Assembly: GCF_000745425.1 (NCBI RefSeq)
Contig: NZ_JQJH01000004.1
Location: forward strand, 62,001 to 126,000
Reading direction: 5' to 3'
Origin: Beijerinckia mobilis
GTDB lineage: Bacteria; Pseudomonadota; Alphaproteobacteria; Rhizobiales; Beijerinckiaceae
DNA: 64,000 nucleotides
The notes beneath the pieces were generated by a model that made no database searches, was not told where the DNA came from, and was given only the letters and a program-made list of their open reading frames with translations. The position numbers and the translations under genes are program-made. Below are positions 36,908-45,469 of the stretch, piece by piece; positions within the stretch are counted from its first letter, which is position 1; each line of letters opens with the position of its first letter.

Positions 36908-37958
36908 TGAAATGTTCAAGCCCGACAGCGTCTCTTGCCGCGAGTCTGATATAGGCATGCGCTCGCCTTGGCCATTTTTCCGGCGTGCGTGGCCGCTCAT
37001 CCAGCAGATGTGCGATCGAAAGCCGTGCCCGTAGCAGGGCCCGCTGGGTCCGATAGAAGAGAAACAGGCCGGAGCTGCGTGGCTCGCCTAGCAGAGTGGC
37101 AAGCCGTCGGCGGATGCGCTCGCCAGCCCAGCAGGCACCCAGCCTTTCGCATTCCAGGTGCAGGAAGGCGATCTCATCGAGCGGATCGAGCGCGCGAAGG
37201 CGGGCGTCGAATTCGAGGCAGTCGATGATCCTTATGGGACGGGTCAGCCAGATATGTTCCGGGCGCAGGTCGCCATGGGCATCGATGATGCGCCCATTGC
37301 GCGCGCGCTTGGCGAGCACTTCGCCATGCTCGGAAAGAAATCGCTGCTGGAGGCCGAGGATCCGGCCAATCGGTCCAAGTGGCAGGCCAAATCGCTTATC
37401 GCAAAGCACGCTACGATTGAGAGCAGTCGCGCGTCGCCAGTCGGCGAGGAGGTGCTCTGCCGGCATCAGCACCGGGCGGGCATGGCGATAGAAGGCCTTC
37501 AGCGTGGCCGCGACGCGATCGACTTGCCATATTTTCAGTTGCCCCGTGAGCAGGACCGTCTCGAAATTTGTGGCGGGGTCAAGCCGGCGCATGACGACAA
37601 GCCAGTCGACCGTTTCGCCTGAACCACCGATGGCGAGACCGGAAGCATCGATCGTCAACGGCAGAACGCCCTCATACACATCGGGTGCGAGCCGCCGGTT
37701 CAGCGTATCCTCCGCGCGGCAGGCGATCTCCCGGCGTTCCAATGTAGAAAAGTCGAGATAGGGAAACCGGACCGGCTTCTTCAGTTTATAGACGCGGTCC
37801 TCTGTCAGGAACACCCAAGACATATGGGTCTCGTGCATCTCGACACCACGAACCACTCCCGGGAAATGTCGCGCGTCTTTGAGGAACGCCAGCTTGTCCT
37901 CGCTTTGGACGGTCGGATTAAGCGTTGCCACGCTGCGGGTTGGGGCCGTGTCAATCAT
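36894..37958 (-). CDS. APH-fold kinase-like protein (COG2187-type)
   Basis: 354 residues from ATG 37958 (TTG 38003 is an alternative). The conserved start is VYKLKKPVRFPYLDFSTLER followed by R (phosphate-loop Lys equivalent). The catalytic segment is IIDAHGDLRPEHIWL with the Brenner-type HGDLRxEH, and the metal Asp is in IRIIDCLEFDARLRALDPLD. This is the aminoglycoside-phosphotransferase-fold family found alone or fused to a P-loop adenylylsulfate-kinase-like domain; here it stands alone. The substrate is unknown; antibiotic resistance should not be assumed. It is convergent with the PRPP-synthetase-like gene. Confidence 0.82.
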   Translation of the reverse strand: MIDTAPTRSVATLNPTVQSEDKLAFLKDARHFPGVVRGVEMHETHMSWVFLTEDRVYKLKKPVRFPYLDFSTLERREIACRAEDTLNRRLAPDVYEGVLPLTIDASGLAIGGSGETVDWLVVMRRLDPATNFETVLLTGQLKIWQVDRVAATLKAFYRHARPVLMPAEHLLADWRRATALNRSVLCDKRFGLPLGPIGRILGLQQRFLSEHGEVLAKRARNGRIIDAHGDLRPEHIWLTRPIRIIDCLEFDARLRALDPLDEIAFLHLECERLGACWAGERIRRRLATLLGEPRSSGLFLFYRTQRALLRARLSIAHLLDERPRTPEKWPRRAHAYIRLAARDAVGLEHFIRKP

Positions 37959-38941
37959 CCGCAAGACTTCGAAATCAGCGACTTGCTCATAGATGCAGGT
38001 CAATATCGTCTGTAGCCAGGATACATATCATGTCGCTATAGCATCAAACGGTGAAGTGGGTATTTTCTTTTGGAAAAGGAATTTCATTCTGCCGTGAGCC
38101 GCAGAGCTTTCGGTACGGAAAGATCATCTTGGCTTCCTGCTTCTAATTCTTGCTTCCGCATGCGTGATGGTAGGGGCGTCATACGGAATTATAGAAAGCG
38201 ATCATTGCCCCGATGATACGAAGACGCGCAAGAGCCCGTTAAGTCTCTCCTGCTTGTGCTTGGCAATACATCACAACACTTTTGTCTTTCCTTTGGCTTG
38301 ACATTTTGTCCCCATTGCCTTGTCGCGTATGTGTAAATTGAGCAGTTGGAAAAAGATGACAATCAATTACTTGGGTATGACGGCATCAAGACCGTTGCCG
38401 TGATGAAGAGACGCCAAAAAGGTGTGTTGTTTCTGGTTTCTCGACGAGAATGATTTACTGGCCTTATCCTTGGCCTCAAGTACGCGACGAATTTTCAATA
38501 ATTTGCGAACGTCGGATAGCGTGCTTTCCTTTCGCGATTGGATTTAGGCCCTACACGACGCCGGCTATATCGCTCACCATCATGCCGCTCTATATCATGG
38601 AACTCAATTACACTGAAATTATTTTGTGTGTATGTAAAAATCGGTGGCGTCAAGATGCCAGTGAGTGAAAAAATTTGGATGAAAGTCGTATCTGAAAGTG
38701 ACTTGCGGAGGTTACAAAAATAACACAATCTCATCGCGGTAATTTTTAATATCATCATGTAAACATTCTTTTGCATATAACGTTATTCGCCTGGGTCTTA
38801 GTATTTCGCGATATATTTGATAAAAATCGCCAGTATGTATTTGTCCTGTTTTGGATCTTAAGTGCCGTCATTATCACGGAAATCTGGCGCATACGAATCA
38901 GTCTGGCGATTGGCTCAATTGAAGAATGGGATGGGGGTACC
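37959..38941. other. About 1-kb gene-free AT-rich region upstream of the cytochrome gene
   Basis: No supported gene. An open frame continues upstream of the cytochrome start (to 38771), but its sequence is membrane-like noise without a ribosome site. AT content rises clearly from about 38570 to 38900. Promoter DNA for the cytochrome gene is expected here. Confidence 0.5.
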
Positions 38942-40585
38942 ATGCGTAAGATTATGCGAAATTGGCCCATTCTGTGGGCTGGCACCGCAGCCGGGATGGT
39001 AGCCGGAACTATTTATTTTCCAATAGGTGTCGCCGAGGCTCAAACGGCTAATCCTGACACCGTCAATTCTCTCATTACGACTTTACCTGCAAAACCGCCG
39101 AGCTGGTTTCCTCCGGTATTGTATCAGGCATTCAGTATTCCCACGGCGACGAGCGTGGCGACTTCACCGGGAACGCTGCCACCAAAGGTGATTCCGCAAA
39201 GTAGTCAGGACCAAAATTCCACGGGTTGGCTCGGCAGCTATCAACCAGGTGGCTCGACACAGACATCGGGGAACGCCTTTTTCCAGTCGCTTGGGAGTAA
39301 CGGACGCACATGCTTTTCTTGTCACCAGCCCTCAAGTGGCATGAGCGTCAGCACGGGCCTTCTTCAGCAGATATTTTCCGCCAGTCTGGGACGCGATCCC
39401 GTCTTTGCCGCAGTCGATGGCGCCGATTGCCCGAGTCAACCAAGTAATCACGGACTTTTATTGAATAGAGGTCTATTCCGAATCTTTCTGCCGATTCCCG
39501 CCAATGCAGAATATACTCTGACAGTGTCGAATGACCCGAATGGGTGCAACACGCTGTCAGCCTACGCCACGAGTGTCGATCCAACGACCGGCAAGACCGT
39601 GCAGATGGCCTCCGTCTACCGCCGTCCGGTCATGTCGACCAATCTCAAATTCGTAACCCAAACGGGTGCTAATCCGAATGGGGCCATCCCCGGCAACACT
39701 TTCCTGTGCGCGGATGGAATCACCGGAGCGCAGCAGCCGACCGATCCCTTTACCGGTCTTTGCCAAAGCGGCAATATCATGTGGGATGGTCGCGAGCCCA
39801 CGCTGCAAAGTCAGGCCATCAACGCGACTTTAGGGCATGCGCAAGCAACTCAGGCACCCACCAACACCCAGCTTGCACAGATCGTTGCCTTTGAAACTGG
39901 CTTTTTTAGTGCGCAATCCTATGATTATTCGGCGGGTAGTCTCAATGCTGACGGTGCGCTCGGTGGCCCGGTCAATCTCTCCCAACAGACGGCTGGCAAT
40001 TTCCCCGTGCTCAATCCGGCCTTCAATATCTACAATGGCTGGAGCGCGGCTACCGGCTCACAGGCGCAACAGCGGGCATCGATCTACCGGGGAATGAATC
40101 TCTTCAATAATCGGCAATTTACCATCAACAATGTCGCGGGACTCAACAATATTGCGGCCGTGGGGAATAATTTTTCCGGAACCTGCTCCACCTGCCACAG
40201 TCAGCGTAATGCTGGAACCGACACTTTCGTCACGGCGCAGCATGACATCGGAACAGTCGGCGATTCGGTGAGCGACAATGGGCCGGCGCCTTCGACCAAA
40301 CTTCCGATTTTCAAACTCACGTGCAAAAATGGCGCGTCCACTGCCTATCATGGCTCGGTGGTCCTTACCAATGATCCGGGTAAAGCGCTGATCACCGGCA
40401 AATGCGCTGACATCGGCCGGACCTCAGTGCCGCCGCTGCGGGCCTTGGCGGCGCGTGCGCCCTATTTCTCCAATGGGTCTGCGGCAACATTGGGCGATGT
40501 CATTTATTTCTATAACAAACGTTTCAATATTGGGCTGACGACCCAGGAACAAAAGGATCTCGTGAATTTCCTCAATGCGCTCTGA
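38942..40585 (+). CDS. Secreted di-haem cytochrome c, peroxidase/MauG-like
   Basis: 547 residues from ATG 38942, with GGGGGT upstream. A signal peptide (hydrophobic ILWAGTAAGMVAGTIYFPIG, cleavage about AEA) sends it to the periplasm. Two haem-attachment motifs are present: CFSCH (residues 124-128) and CSTCH (415-419). The C-terminal VPPLRALAARAPYFSNGSAA and the FYNKRFNIGLTTQEQKDLVN segment match the closing region of cytochrome c peroxidase/MauG proteins. The two haem domains are separated by nearly 300 residues, longer than in classical peroxidases (about 330 residues in total), so the substrate is uncertain. No electron-transfer partner is adjacent. Confidence 0.87.
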   Translation: MRKIMRNWPILWAGTAAGMVAGTIYFPIGVAEAQTANPDTVNSLITTLPAKPPSWFPPVLYQAFSIPTATSVATSPGTLPPKVIPQSSQDQNSTGWLGSYQPGGSTQTSGNAFFQSLGSNGRTCFSCHQPSSGMSVSTGLLQQIFSASLGRDPVFAAVDGADCPSQPSNHGLLLNRGLFRIFLPIPANAEYTLTVSNDPNGCNTLSAYATSVDPTTGKTVQMASVYRRPVMSTNLKFVTQTGANPNGAIPGNTFLCADGITGAQQPTDPFTGLCQSGNIMWDGREPTLQSQAINATLGHAQATQAPTNTQLAQIVAFETGFFSAQSYDYSAGSLNADGALGGPVNLSQQTAGNFPVLNPAFNIYNGWSAATGSQAQQRASIYRGMNLFNNRQFTINNVAGLNNIAAVGNNFSGTCSTCHSQRNAGTDTFVTAQHDIGTVGDSVSDNGPAPSTKLPIFKLTCKNGASTAYHGSVVLTNDPGKALITGKCADIGRTSVPPLRALAARAPYFSNGSAATLGDVIYFYNKRFNIGLTTQEQKDLVNFLNAL

Positions 40586-40598
40586 TATTCTGAGGGAA

Positions 40599-40630
40599 AA
40601 TAAGTGCGGGGAACAGTCTCCGCACTTATT
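40599..40630. terminator. Bidirectional terminator between cytochrome and pncA genes
   Basis: AATAAGTGCGG and CCGCACTTATT are perfect 11-base arms, with A's and T's on either side. It lies 14 bp past the cytochrome stop and overlaps the last codons of pncA by 5 bp, so it can serve both convergent units. Confidence 0.8.
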
Positions 40631-41288
40631 GCCGGTTCTCCCTCTGTGTGGCATCGATCGCGGCCGATTGGATACACTCTATGCCAAGCTCGCGGAATCG
40701 ATTCCGGGTCTCCGCTTCCGAGCCGTCGATGCCTATGCTGCGGCATCCATCCTCGATGATGACAACATCGAACCCTGCCTGGAACGCATCCTCTGCCGTA
40801 TAGCGGATACAGAAATCGAAGGTGAGGCCGGCGAGGAAGAGCCGGCGGAAGCCGCGTTCGCGGAGATATCCGGCTAATCCTGTGGCTGTCTGATGGTCAT
40901 TCTCATAGAAGGCCGAATAGGAATCGATATTGGGACGGTAGCCCTTGCGCAGGATGAGCTCGGCATGGGGAATGGCGAGATCGTACCGGAATCCGGCGCC
41001 TTGCGTGCCTTGCACGCAATGGTCCGGCCACAGGATTTGCTGACCGTAGGTGGCTTCGATCGTGTCGAGGCATTGCATCCCCGGATGCGCACTGGCGAAG
41101 GAGAGATGCCCCGGCGGATGCCAATCCTGTACGAGGATGACATGCGCAAAGCGTTTTGCAATCCGGTTGATGACCGGCACCACCTCGTCACCGCGTGGAA
41201 CCGCCAGCCGGCCGCCCGGGCAGAAATCGTTCTGGACATCGACCACTAGAAAGATGTCATGTTCACCGGGAAGGATGTTGCCCTTCAC
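40626..41288 (-). CDS. pncA: Nicotinamidase
   Basis: 220 residues. It hydrolyses nicotinamide to nicotinate in NAD salvage. Visible are the metal/catalytic start VVDVQNDFCPGGRLAVPRGD (Asp of the triad), the metal ligands in LVQDWHPPGHLSFAS, the Lys in ILRKGYRPNIDSYSAF, and the nucleophile Cys in LTFDFCIRYTAEDA (normally D-x-C). The start is GTG 41288, overlapping the pncB stop as GTGA. Sits after pncB in a two-gene salvage operon. Confidence 0.95.
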   Translation of the reverse strand: MKGNILPGEHDIFLVVDVQNDFCPGGRLAVPRGDEVVPVINRIAKRFAHVILVQDWHPPGHLSFASAHPGMQCLDTIEATYGQQILWPDHCVQGTQGAGFRYDLAIPHAELILRKGYRPNIDSYSAFYENDHQTATGLAGYLRERGFRRLFLAGLTFDFCIRYTAEDAFQAGFDVVIIEDGCRSIGIDGSEAETRNRFRELGIECIQSAAIDATQRENRQ

Positions 41289-42643
41289 GGCATGGTTTCC
41301 TTCATTTGCGCCACGCGCCGGTCCACTTCATCGGCGGCTTGCCGGAGCAACCCGGCGATCTCGACGGGATAGGCTCCGGCTGGATCAAGTGACGCAAGCG
41401 GTTCCGGCAGGCGTGCAAGATCACGTGCCGCCCGCTCCCGAATCTGTCTGAGGCTCGGCGGTTCGGCGATGCGGCGTCCATTCTTCATCACGCAATCGAT
41501 CAAAGGTTCTCCTTCATGGGCATCCATATCGAGTGACACGATGTCGCCCGACATGCGGCCGGCGCCGTCATAGCGCCGCCATATCTGTTTGCGCCCCGGC
41601 CAGGTGGCTTTTCCGGCGGATCGTTTGCGGCGCGGTAATCCTGCATATTCCTGGAGCTTGTAGGCGCAATCGAGAGCCGGTGCGTCGGAGGAGGTCGTCA
41701 GGCTTGTGCCGATACCAAAGCCGTCGATCGGTGCGCCTGCTTCCATGATCCTCGCGACGTCGTCCTCGTCGAGGCCGCCGCTCACGAAGATCGCGACATC
41801 GTTGAGGCCGCCATCATCGAGAATGCCGCGAACGCTCCGTGCAAGCGCGATGAGATCGCCGCTGTCGAGACGAACGGCGTCGATATGAAATCCCTGTGCG
41901 GAGAGCCGTGGTGCAAGCTTGACCAGTCTGCGTGCCGCCACTTCGGTATCATAGGTATCGATGAGCAAAGTGAGCTTGCCGGGGCAGGCTTTGGCGAAGC
42001 TCTCGAATGCGATGTTTTCGTTGTCGAACGCCTCGATGAAGGAATGCGCCATAGTACCATAGGCCGGAATGCCGAAATCATGTTCGGCGAGCAGGGTCGC
42101 GCTTCCTGCAAAGCCGGCGATGAAGGCGGCGCGGGCGGCCATCAACCCGGCATCGGCCCCATGCGCCCGGCGCAGGCCGAAATCAACCATCTGCCGGCCG
42201 GGTCCGGCCAATATCATCCGCGCGGCTTTCGAGGCGATCAGTGTTTGATAATGGAGAATGTTGATGATGCGGGTTTCGACGAACTGCGCCTCGGGCATTG
42301 GTGCCGTAATGCGCAGGATCGGCTCGTTTGGAAAGAAGATTTGTCCTTCCGCCATAGCATGAACATCGCCGCTGAAACGAAAGCCTGAGAGGTAATCAAG
42401 CAAATCCTTGCTGAAACGTCCGGTCTGGGCGAGCCAGGCGATCTCCTCAGGCGAGAATCGCAGGTTTTCCAGACAATCCAGGACCTGATGCAGACCGGCT
42501 GCGATGAAAAAGCCGCGCCGTGGCGGAAGCTTGCGGACGAAAAATTCGAACACCGCAGTCTTCGTTTCGCCGCTATCCAGATAGGCCTGGACCATGTTGA
42601 TTTCGTAGAGGTCCGTCAGCAAGGGGGAGGTCAGCGGATCCAT
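41285..42643 (-). CDS. pncB: Nicotinate phosphoribosyltransferase
   Basis: 452 residues from ATG 42643, with GAAGGGA upstream. It joins nicotinate to PRPP giving nicotinate mononucleotide. The start LLTDLYEINMVQAYLDSGET, the FFVRKLPPRRGFFIAAGLHQ segment, the catalytic-site DFGLRRAHGADAGL and the phosphate region FVSGGLDEDDVA are typical. It is followed directly (4-bp overlap) by pncA, so product and substrate enzymes are made together. Confidence 0.95.
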   Translation of the reverse strand: MDPLTSPLLTDLYEINMVQAYLDSGETKTAVFEFFVRKLPPRRGFFIAAGLHQVLDCLENLRFSPEEIAWLAQTGRFSKDLLDYLSGFRFSGDVHAMAEGQIFFPNEPILRITAPMPEAQFVETRIINILHYQTLIASKAARMILAGPGRQMVDFGLRRAHGADAGLMAARAAFIAGFAGSATLLAEHDFGIPAYGTMAHSFIEAFDNENIAFESFAKACPGKLTLLIDTYDTEVAARRLVKLAPRLSAQGFHIDAVRLDSGDLIALARSVRGILDDGGLNDVAIFVSGGLDEDDVARIMEAGAPIDGFGIGTSLTTSSDAPALDCAYKLQEYAGLPRRKRSAGKATWPGRKQIWRRYDGAGRMSGDIVSLDMDAHEGEPLIDCVMKNGRRIAEPPSLRQIRERAARDLARLPEPLASLDPAGAYPVEIAGLLRQAADEVDRRVAQMKETMP

Positions 42644-42786
42644 CGGTCGTTGTTCCCTTCGAGCGCATGAGCCGGAAAAACTGTTACCTCACTCGCGAAA
42701 ATGATCGTCCAAGGGAATCATATGTTCGTCGTTTTCGGCACATCAAGGAGGGCGGATGCAGCCATCCGTCACTCTGTTTCAACTGT

Positions 42787-44373
42787 TCATTGAAGGGCGG
42801 TCTTGAGGGGCGCGGATTGTTCCTGTGGCTTTTCTGATGCCTGTGCCGTCACCGGATGCGCTGCCGGAAGATGCTGTTCCCAGCCGCCGCCGAGCGCTTT
42901 GTAAAGCTCTGCCACGGCTATGGCCGTGTCGGCCGAAGCCTGTAACAGCTGGCTCCTTGTCGAGAGCAGCCGGTTCTGTGCCGTCAGCACATTCAGAAAA
43001 TCGGATGAGCCTTGCGTATATTGTGTCTGCGAGGCGGTGAGGGCGATCTCATTCTGTTTTGCGGCTTCTGCAAGTTTCGCGCGCCGAGTCTCGGCGACAT
43101 GATAATCGATCATGGCGTTATCGATCTCATGCCAGGCGTTCAACACTGCGCGGCGGTAGAGGACGGCAGCCTCCTTCTGCTGCTCGGTACGCAATTCGAG
43201 CTGGCCGCGCAGACGCCCACCCTGAAAGATCGGGATGGAAACCGTGGGACCGATGCCATATTGCCGCGAGGCCCAGGTGCCGAGACCCGAGAAGGTGAGA
43301 GCCTGAATGTCGAGGCTGCCGGAAAGGGTGATGCGCGGGTAGAATTCGGCAACCGCCACGCCGATATTGGCGACGGCAGCATGCAGCCTTTCCGTCGCCA
43401 TGCGTATGTCGGGACGGCGTTCGGCGAGCTCTGCCGGCACGCCCATCGGGATTTTGGGCGGGACCACGGGGATCTTCCGCTTCGGCCCAAGCATCGCGGA
43501 GAGCGCGCGGGGCTCGGCGTCGACGAGGAAACTCAATGCGTTGACGAGATGGCATTCCTCCCGCTCGAGCACCGGCAGATAGGCTTCGATCGTTGCGAGC
43601 TGCGCACTGGCATTGGCGACGTCGAGATTCGTCGTCGCGCCTTGGGTGAAACGCATCCGTGTCAGGTCAAGCCCATGCCGGGCGATCTCGATATTCTGTT
43701 TCGTGAGGACGATCTGTGCCTGGATCGAGCGCAGTTGAATGTAATCATGCGCGGTTTCGGCAAAGAGCGTGATATAGACATCGCGCATCAAATCCGCCAT
43801 GGCCGCGTAATCGGCATCCGCCCCCTCGACCTGACGGCGGACGTGCCCCCAGAGATCGACTTCCCAGGACGCATCGATGCCATATTGAAACAGATTGAAC
43901 GGCGCGCCTGCCGCACCCGGCAATTTCGCGGGGCCAAAGCCCTGCGCGCCATTGGCGATCTGGCCCGGCATTTCCTGTTCGAGCGTCCCGAGAAGGCCGA
44001 GCACGCCATTGGGGCTCGCCCGTTCACGCGCATAAGAGGAGTTGCTGTTGATCGAGGGGAATTGCGAGGCGGCGGCAACCTGCCGTGAGGCGCGGCTTTG
44101 GCCCAGCCGGTGCGCTGCAGCCTTGATGTCGAGATTGGCGTTCGCGACCATTTGCTCGAGCTTGTTCAGAACCGGATCACGATAGATCAGCCACCAGTCG
44201 GGTTCGACGGATTGGGTTGTCGGCCGGCCATCGCCACGGCCTATTGCTGTCTGCGACCAGGATTTCGGTGCATCAAAGGCGGGAGATTGAAAATCGGGAC
44301 CGACAGAGCAGCCGCCCATATTGCCACAGCAGATGACGGCGGCGAGAGTGCCCAAAAAAAATGTATAGTTCAC
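42787..44373 (-). CDS. Outer-membrane factor lipoprotein of tripartite efflux system (OprM/NodT type)
   Basis: 528 residues if started at GTG 44373, which has GTGAGG upstream and lies just after the membrane-fusion gene; starting further upstream would spoil the signal sequence. Signal peptide VNYTFFLGTLAAVICCGNMG precedes the lipobox Cys in GGCSVGPDF. Two repeated OEP domains follow: coiled-coil regions and FPSINSNSSYAR, LARNNIEIAR-like LTKQNIEIARHGLDLTRMRF, and GVPAELAERRPDIRMATERL. The trimeric channel through the outer membrane would connect to the HlyD and MFS partners upstream. Last gene of the efflux operon. Confidence 0.93.
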   Translation of the reverse strand: MNYTFFLGTLAAVICCGNMGGCSVGPDFQSPAFDAPKSWSQTAIGRGDGRPTTQSVEPDWWLIYRDPVLNKLEQMVANANLDIKAAAHRLGQSRASRQVAAASQFPSINSNSSYARERASPNGVLGLLGTLEQEMPGQIANGAQGFGPAKLPGAAGAPFNLFQYGIDASWEVDLWGHVRRQVEGADADYAAMADLMRDVYITLFAETAHDYIQLRSIQAQIVLTKQNIEIARHGLDLTRMRFTQGATTNLDVANASAQLATIEAYLPVLEREECHLVNALSFLVDAEPRALSAMLGPKRKIPVVPPKIPMGVPAELAERRPDIRMATERLHAAVANIGVAVAEFYPRITLSGSLDIQALTFSGLGTWASRQYGIGPTVSIPIFQGGRLRGQLELRTEQQKEAAVLYRRAVLNAWHEIDNAMIDYHVAETRRAKLAEAAKQNEIALTASQTQYTQGSSDFLNVLTAQNRLLSTRSQLLQASADTAIAVAELYKALGGGWEQHLPAAHPVTAQASEKPQEQSAPLKTALQ

Positions 44374-44380
44374 GCGTGCC

Positions 44381-45457
44381 TCACCGCAATACGTAACGGC
44401 CATCATTGGCATGTGGGCCGTCGGCCTTGCTGGCCGTATCGATCTCCGCCTCGACGGACATGCCGACCCGTACCTTGCGGGCGAGGTCCTGATCCGGATC
44501 GAAGACGATCTTTACCGGCAGACGCTGCACGACCTTGGTGAAATTGCCGGTGGCATTGTCCGGCTGGATTGGCGCGAAGGCGACTCCGGTTGCCGGCGCG
44601 ATGGAATCGACATGGCCCTGGATCTTTGTGTCCGGGAAAGTATCGACATAGATCAACGCCTTTTGTCCCGGCACGACATGCGTCAATTGGGTCTCCTGAA
44701 AGTTGGCGAGCACATAGGCTTCCTGCAGCGGAACGACGGCGAGCAGCGCGGTACCGGGATTGACATAGGCGCCGACACGCGCGCCGCGCGCGCCGATCAT
44801 GCCATCGACAGGCGCGCGTATGGTCGTATAGGAGAGATTGAGGTCCGCCTGATGCCGATGGCTTTCGGCGCTTTCCAACGCACCCTGCGCGCGCGCCTTT
44901 TGTGCTTCGAGTACGGCGACCTGCTTTTCGGCAGCGACGACGGCGGCTTCGTCGCGTGTGAGCGCGGCGAGGCGCTGACGATATTCGGATTCCGCGGCCT
45001 GTTTCTGTTCCACCGTGCCGGCGCCGCCTTTCGAGAGATTGTGATAACGCTGGGCATTGGCCTTGGCGAAGTCGAGCGCCGCCGCATCGGCTTCGACGGC
45101 CGCTTTTGCTTGCGCGATCACCGCCTCCTGACGAATGATCTCGGCCGCGAGATTGGCGATATCGGCCTTGGCGGTCGTGATTTCGGCTTCAGCCGCCATC
45201 AACGCCGTGCGGTAATCGTCATCCTCTATATGGGCAAGTTCATCACCCTTGCGGACGCGCTGATTGTCCTCGACCATCACCTGATCGATGCGGCCTGAAA
45301 CTTTTGGTGCGACGACGGTGAAATCGGCGGTGACATAGGCGTCATCGGTCATCTGGTGTATGCTATCGCCGGATACGAGCCGATCCATATGCCAGGCAAG
45401 TGCGGTGAGGATGACGACGCCGCTTGAGGCGAGCAGCAGAGGTTTCTTGATGGGCAT
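44381..45457 (-). CDS. HlyD/EmrA-family membrane-fusion protein
   Basis: 358 residues. One N-terminal membrane segment (LLLASSGVVILTALAWHM), then DDAYVTADFTVVAPKVSGRI (biotinyl-lipoyl half), a long alpha-helical hairpin rich in A, E and Q (about residues 85-200), then TIRAPVDGMIGARGARVGAY (second lipoyl half) and a beta-barrel domain. This is the periplasmic adaptor joining the MFS pump to the outer-membrane channel. It starts 12 bp after the pump gene stop and ends 7 bp before the outer-membrane factor start. Confidence 0.95.
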   Translation of the reverse strand: MPIKKPLLLASSGVVILTALAWHMDRLVSGDSIHQMTDDAYVTADFTVVAPKVSGRIDQVMVEDNQRVRKGDELAHIEDDDYRTALMAAEAEITTAKADIANLAAEIIRQEAVIAQAKAAVEADAAALDFAKANAQRYHNLSKGGAGTVEQKQAAESEYRQRLAALTRDEAAVVAAEKQVAVLEAQKARAQGALESAESHRHQADLNLSYTTIRAPVDGMIGARGARVGAYVNPGTALLAVVPLQEAYVLANFQETQLTHVVPGQKALIYVDTFPDTKIQGHVDSIAPATGVAFAPIQPDNATGNFTKVVQRLPVKIVFDPDQDLARKVRVGMSVEAEIDTASKADGPHANDGRYVLR

Positions 45458-45469
45458 GGGAATTGGCCG

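Noticed and set aside
36894-37958. Aminoglycoside-resistance gene
   Set aside because: The fold is APH-like, but the sequence type (COG2187) is not that of known resistance enzymes.
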